DNA from: Alphaproteobacteria bacterium
GTDB lineage: Bacteria; Pseudomonadota; Alphaproteobacteria; Rickettsiales; JAFLCR01
Assembly (NCBI GenBank): GCA_017302755.1
Contig: JAFLCR010000002.1
Span: 1 to 15,063, forward strand
Direction: 5' to 3'
DNA: 15,063 nucleotides
The translations under genes were made by a program, and so were the position numbers. The notes below the pieces were generated by a model. That model saw only the letters and a list, made by a program, of their open reading frames with translations, made no database searches and was not told the origin of the DNA. This document shows positions 13,503 to 15,063 of this stretch, piece by piece. Position 1 is the first letter of the stretch, and each line of letters begins with the position of its first letter.

Positions 13503-14278
13503 GCTGTTTTTGCCTTACGCCACAGCTCTTCCCAAGCTTCGAGAGGGATGCCATCGGCATCCCTCTTTTCTTTTTGCAGCGTCGCTTCCATGCGCTGGAA
13601 GCGCATGGTGAATTTGGCATTCGCGGCACGCAGCACCTCCTCGGGATCCATATCGAGCTTGCGGGCAAGGTTGATGAGGGTGAACAGCACATCGCCAAGC
13701 TCCTCGCGCACGTGCTCAACCTTGCCATCCCGCCGCGCGGCTCGGAGTTCGGCGATTTCTTCATCCAGTTTCTCGAACACGCCTTCGGCGTCCGGCCAGT
13801 CGAAGCCAACCCTGGCGGCACGTTTTTGAAGCTTCACCGCGCGCGTCATGGCGGGCAGACCGGCGGTGACGCCGTCCAGGGCGCTGGTGTTGCCCTTGGC
13901 CTTGCGTTCTTCGGCCTTCTGGGCTTCCCAGGCTTCGGTCTGGGCGGCGGCGGTGCTGATCTGGGCATCGCCGAAAACGTGCGGGTGGCGCACCACCAGC
14001 TTGTCGGCGATCGCCTGCGCCACGGCATTGAAATCGAACAGCCCTTTCTCCTGCGCCATCTGGCTGTGGAAGACGACCTGCAATAGCAGGTCGCCCAACT
14101 CTTCCTTCAGATGGAGCATGTCGCCGCGCTGGATGGCATCGGCCACTTCATAGGCCTCCTCAATGGTGCAGGGGGCGATGGAGGCGAAATCCTGCTCGAT
14201 ATCCCAGGGGCAGCCTGTTTTGGGATCACGCAGAGCGGTCATGATGGAAAGCAGGCGCAAAAGAGAGGATTCGGTCAT
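13499..14278 (-). CDS. mazG: Nucleoside triphosphate pyrophosphohydrolase MazG
   Basis: Hydrolyses NTPs and dNTPs to NMP plus pyrophosphate; in E. coli it clears abnormal nucleotides and can lower ppGpp. The 259-residue protein has the typical two tandem MazG domains. The first carries CPWD (23-26), EEAYE (40-44) and EELGD (59-63), and the second carries EEIAE (173-177) and EELGD (192-196). Both thus keep the EExxE...EExxD metal-binding pattern. The linker WEAQKAEERKAKG and the VGFDWPD stretch are also usual. The start ATG 14278 matches the family N-terminus (LLRLLSIMTALRDP), although no good ribosome-binding site precedes it. ccmC starts 53 bp away in the opposite direction. The stop overlaps that of the 1353-residue gene, and codons 239-246 double as that gene's terminator on the other strand. 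Confidence 0.96.
   Translation of the reverse strand: MTESSLLRLLSIMTALRDPKTGCPWDIEQDFASIAPCTIEEAYEVADAIQRGDMLHLKEELGDLLLQVVFHSQMAQEKGLFDFNAVAQAIADKLVVRHPHVFGDAQISTAAAQTEAWEAQKAEERKAKGNTSALDGVTAGLPAMTRAVKLQKRAARVGFDWPDAEGVFEKLDEEIAELRAARRDGKVEHVREELGDVLFTLINLARKLDMDPEEVLRAANAKFTMRFQRMEATLQKEKRDADGIPLEAWEELWRKAKTA
13542..13575 (+). terminator. Strong intrinsic terminator of the 1353-residue gene, antisense inside mazG
   Basis: AGAGGGATGCC (13542-13552), loop ATC and GGCATCCCTCT (13556-13566) form a perfect 11-bp stem followed by TTTCTTTTT (13567-13575). It starts 39 nt after the TAG at 13502, on the strand of the large gene, and lies wholly within mazG, where the same bases encode RDADGIPL (residues 239-246). 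Confidence 0.85.
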
Positions 14279-14331
14279 GGAGGCGAAAACACCATCTTTT
14301 CATTCCGCAGGCAAGGGCGTAGATTCGCCGC

Positions 14332-15063
14332 ATGTTTCATGCCCTCGCCAATCCTGCCCGCTTTCAGCGCCTTGCCCGGTGGATCCAGCCGCTTTCCGGC
14401 ATTGCGGCCCTGGCGTTGTTCGCCTGGGGCGGCTGGCTGGCGCTTGCGGCATCGCCGCCCGATTACCAGCAGGGCGAAACGGTCAGGATCATGTACGTCC
14501 ACGTGCCCGCCGCCTGGATGGCGCTCGGCGTTTATGCGCTGATGGGGGCGCTCAGTGCTTCCTATCTCATCTGGCGGCATCACCTGGCGGACGTGCTGGC
14601 ATCCTCGGCGGCGCCAATCGGCGCGGTATTTACGTTTATCTGCCTGATCACGGGCAGCCTCTGGGGCAAGCCGACCTGGGGCACGTGGTGGGAATGGGAC
14701 GCGCGGATGACCTCGGTGTTGATTCTATTCTTTCTCTATCTCGGCTATATCGCCCTGCGCTCGGCCCGCCCCGACGCGCCGCACTTGATGGCCAAGCCCG
14801 CCGCGTTGCTGAGTCTGGTGGGGCTTGTGAACCTGCCGGTGATCAAATTCTCCGTGGAATGGTGGAACACGTTGCACCAGCCTGCCAGTGTTTTCCGCGC
14901 TAGCGGGCCTTCCATTCACCCGGACATGCTGAAGCCGCTTCTGATCATGGCGGCGGGATATGCCTGCTTTTTCCTCTGCGTCTGGCTGATGCGGGCCCGG
15001 GCGGCGCTGATCCATGCCAGATTGCGGCGCAGGAATGCGTTTTTTCCCCTTGCGGGAACCTCG
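14332..15063 (+). CDS. ccmC: Haem exporter / cytochrome c maturation protein CcmC, 3' partial
   Basis: Integral inner-membrane protein that, with CcmD, presents haem to the chaperone CcmE in system I cytochrome c maturation. 244 codons are visible before the right edge and the family is about 240-250 long, so only the last few residues are missing. The tryptophan-rich haem-handling motif WGTWWEWDARMTS is at 116-128. The two periplasmic haem-ligand histidines are present at His57 (YVHVPAAW) and His182 (WWNTLHQP). About six hydrophobic segments can be seen: near 21-40, 58-80, 91-110, 125-142, 156-173 and 201-220. ATG 14332 begins a normal CcmC N-terminus; only a distant AAGGG precedes it. ccmA/ccmB are not to its left, where mazG lies instead; ccmD and ccmE may follow outside the window. 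Confidence 0.95.
   Translation, partial: MFHALANPARFQRLARWIQPLSGIAALALFAWGGWLALAASPPDYQQGETVRIMYVHVPAAWMALGVYALMGALSASYLIWRHHLADVLASSAAPIGAVFTFICLITGSLWGKPTWGTWWEWDARMTSVLILFFLYLGYIALRSARPDAPHLMAKPAALLSLVGLVNLPVIKFSVEWWNTLHQPASVFRASGPSIHPDMLKPLLIMAAGYACFFLCVWLMRARAALIHARLRRRNAFFPLAGTS

Noticed and set aside
14163..14903. 246-codon plus-strand frame overlapping mazG and ccmC
   Set aside because: The overlapping frame from 14332 encodes unmistakable CcmC, and the minus strand encodes MazG; this frame has no family features.
1..15063. CRISPR arrays, tRNA/rRNA genes, transposases, integrases, riboswitches
   Set aside because: Looked for and not seen. All intergenic gaps are about 150 bp or less and contain no repeat-spacer pattern or cloverleaf that I could recognise.

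Overview
This 15 kb window looks like a chromosomal stretch of an alphaproteobacterium. The evidence is a rickettsial-type 17 kDa surface-antigen-domain protein, a CcmC haem exporter (system I cytochrome c maturation), a two-domain MazG, a lone pyrB and moderately GC-rich coding DNA. The lineage call is inference; no rRNA or tRNA gene is present to anchor it.

Layout from left to right. The window opens inside a glycine-zipper / 17 kDa-antigen gene (+ strand, 5' end cut off). Convergent to it is a minus-strand pair: a ubiD-family decarboxylase followed 10 bp later by a secreted HEAT-repeat protein. Upstream of ubiD on the same strand are a 518-residue protein in visibly AT-rich DNA, whose middle carries a protein-kinase-like glycine loop and lysine, and then tadA. 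Divergent from tadA is an unrecognised 349-residue protein (+). It converges on pyrB (-), and pyrB diverges from a TPR lipoprotein resembling TadD (+). That gene converges on a YdfG-type short-chain dehydrogenase (-). Divergent from the dehydrogenase is a very large gene (+, 1353 residues) that I cannot assign to any family. It converges on mazG (-), which diverges from ccmC (+, cut off by the right edge).

The recognised genes are housekeeping: tRNA editing (tadA), pyrimidine synthesis (pyrB), nucleotide sanitation (mazG), ubiquinone-type decarboxylation (ubiD), aldehyde/keto reduction (ydfG) and cytochrome c maturation (ccmC). Three long genes without recognisable family (about 3.2-4.76, 5.46-6.51 and 9.44-13.50 kb) sit among them. 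There is no transposase, integrase, CRISPR array or RNA gene, and no gap exceeds about 150 bp.

The most notable architecture is how convergent genes end. All four convergent pairs have stop codons between 4 bp overlapping and 6 bp apart. At two of these junctions a good intrinsic terminator for one gene lies inside the coding end of the opposite gene: antisense to mazG codons 239-246, and in the lysine-rich tail of the TPR lipoprotein. The best candidates for undescribed biology are the 1353-residue protein and the AT-rich kinase-like gene. I do not see a complete new multi-gene system.
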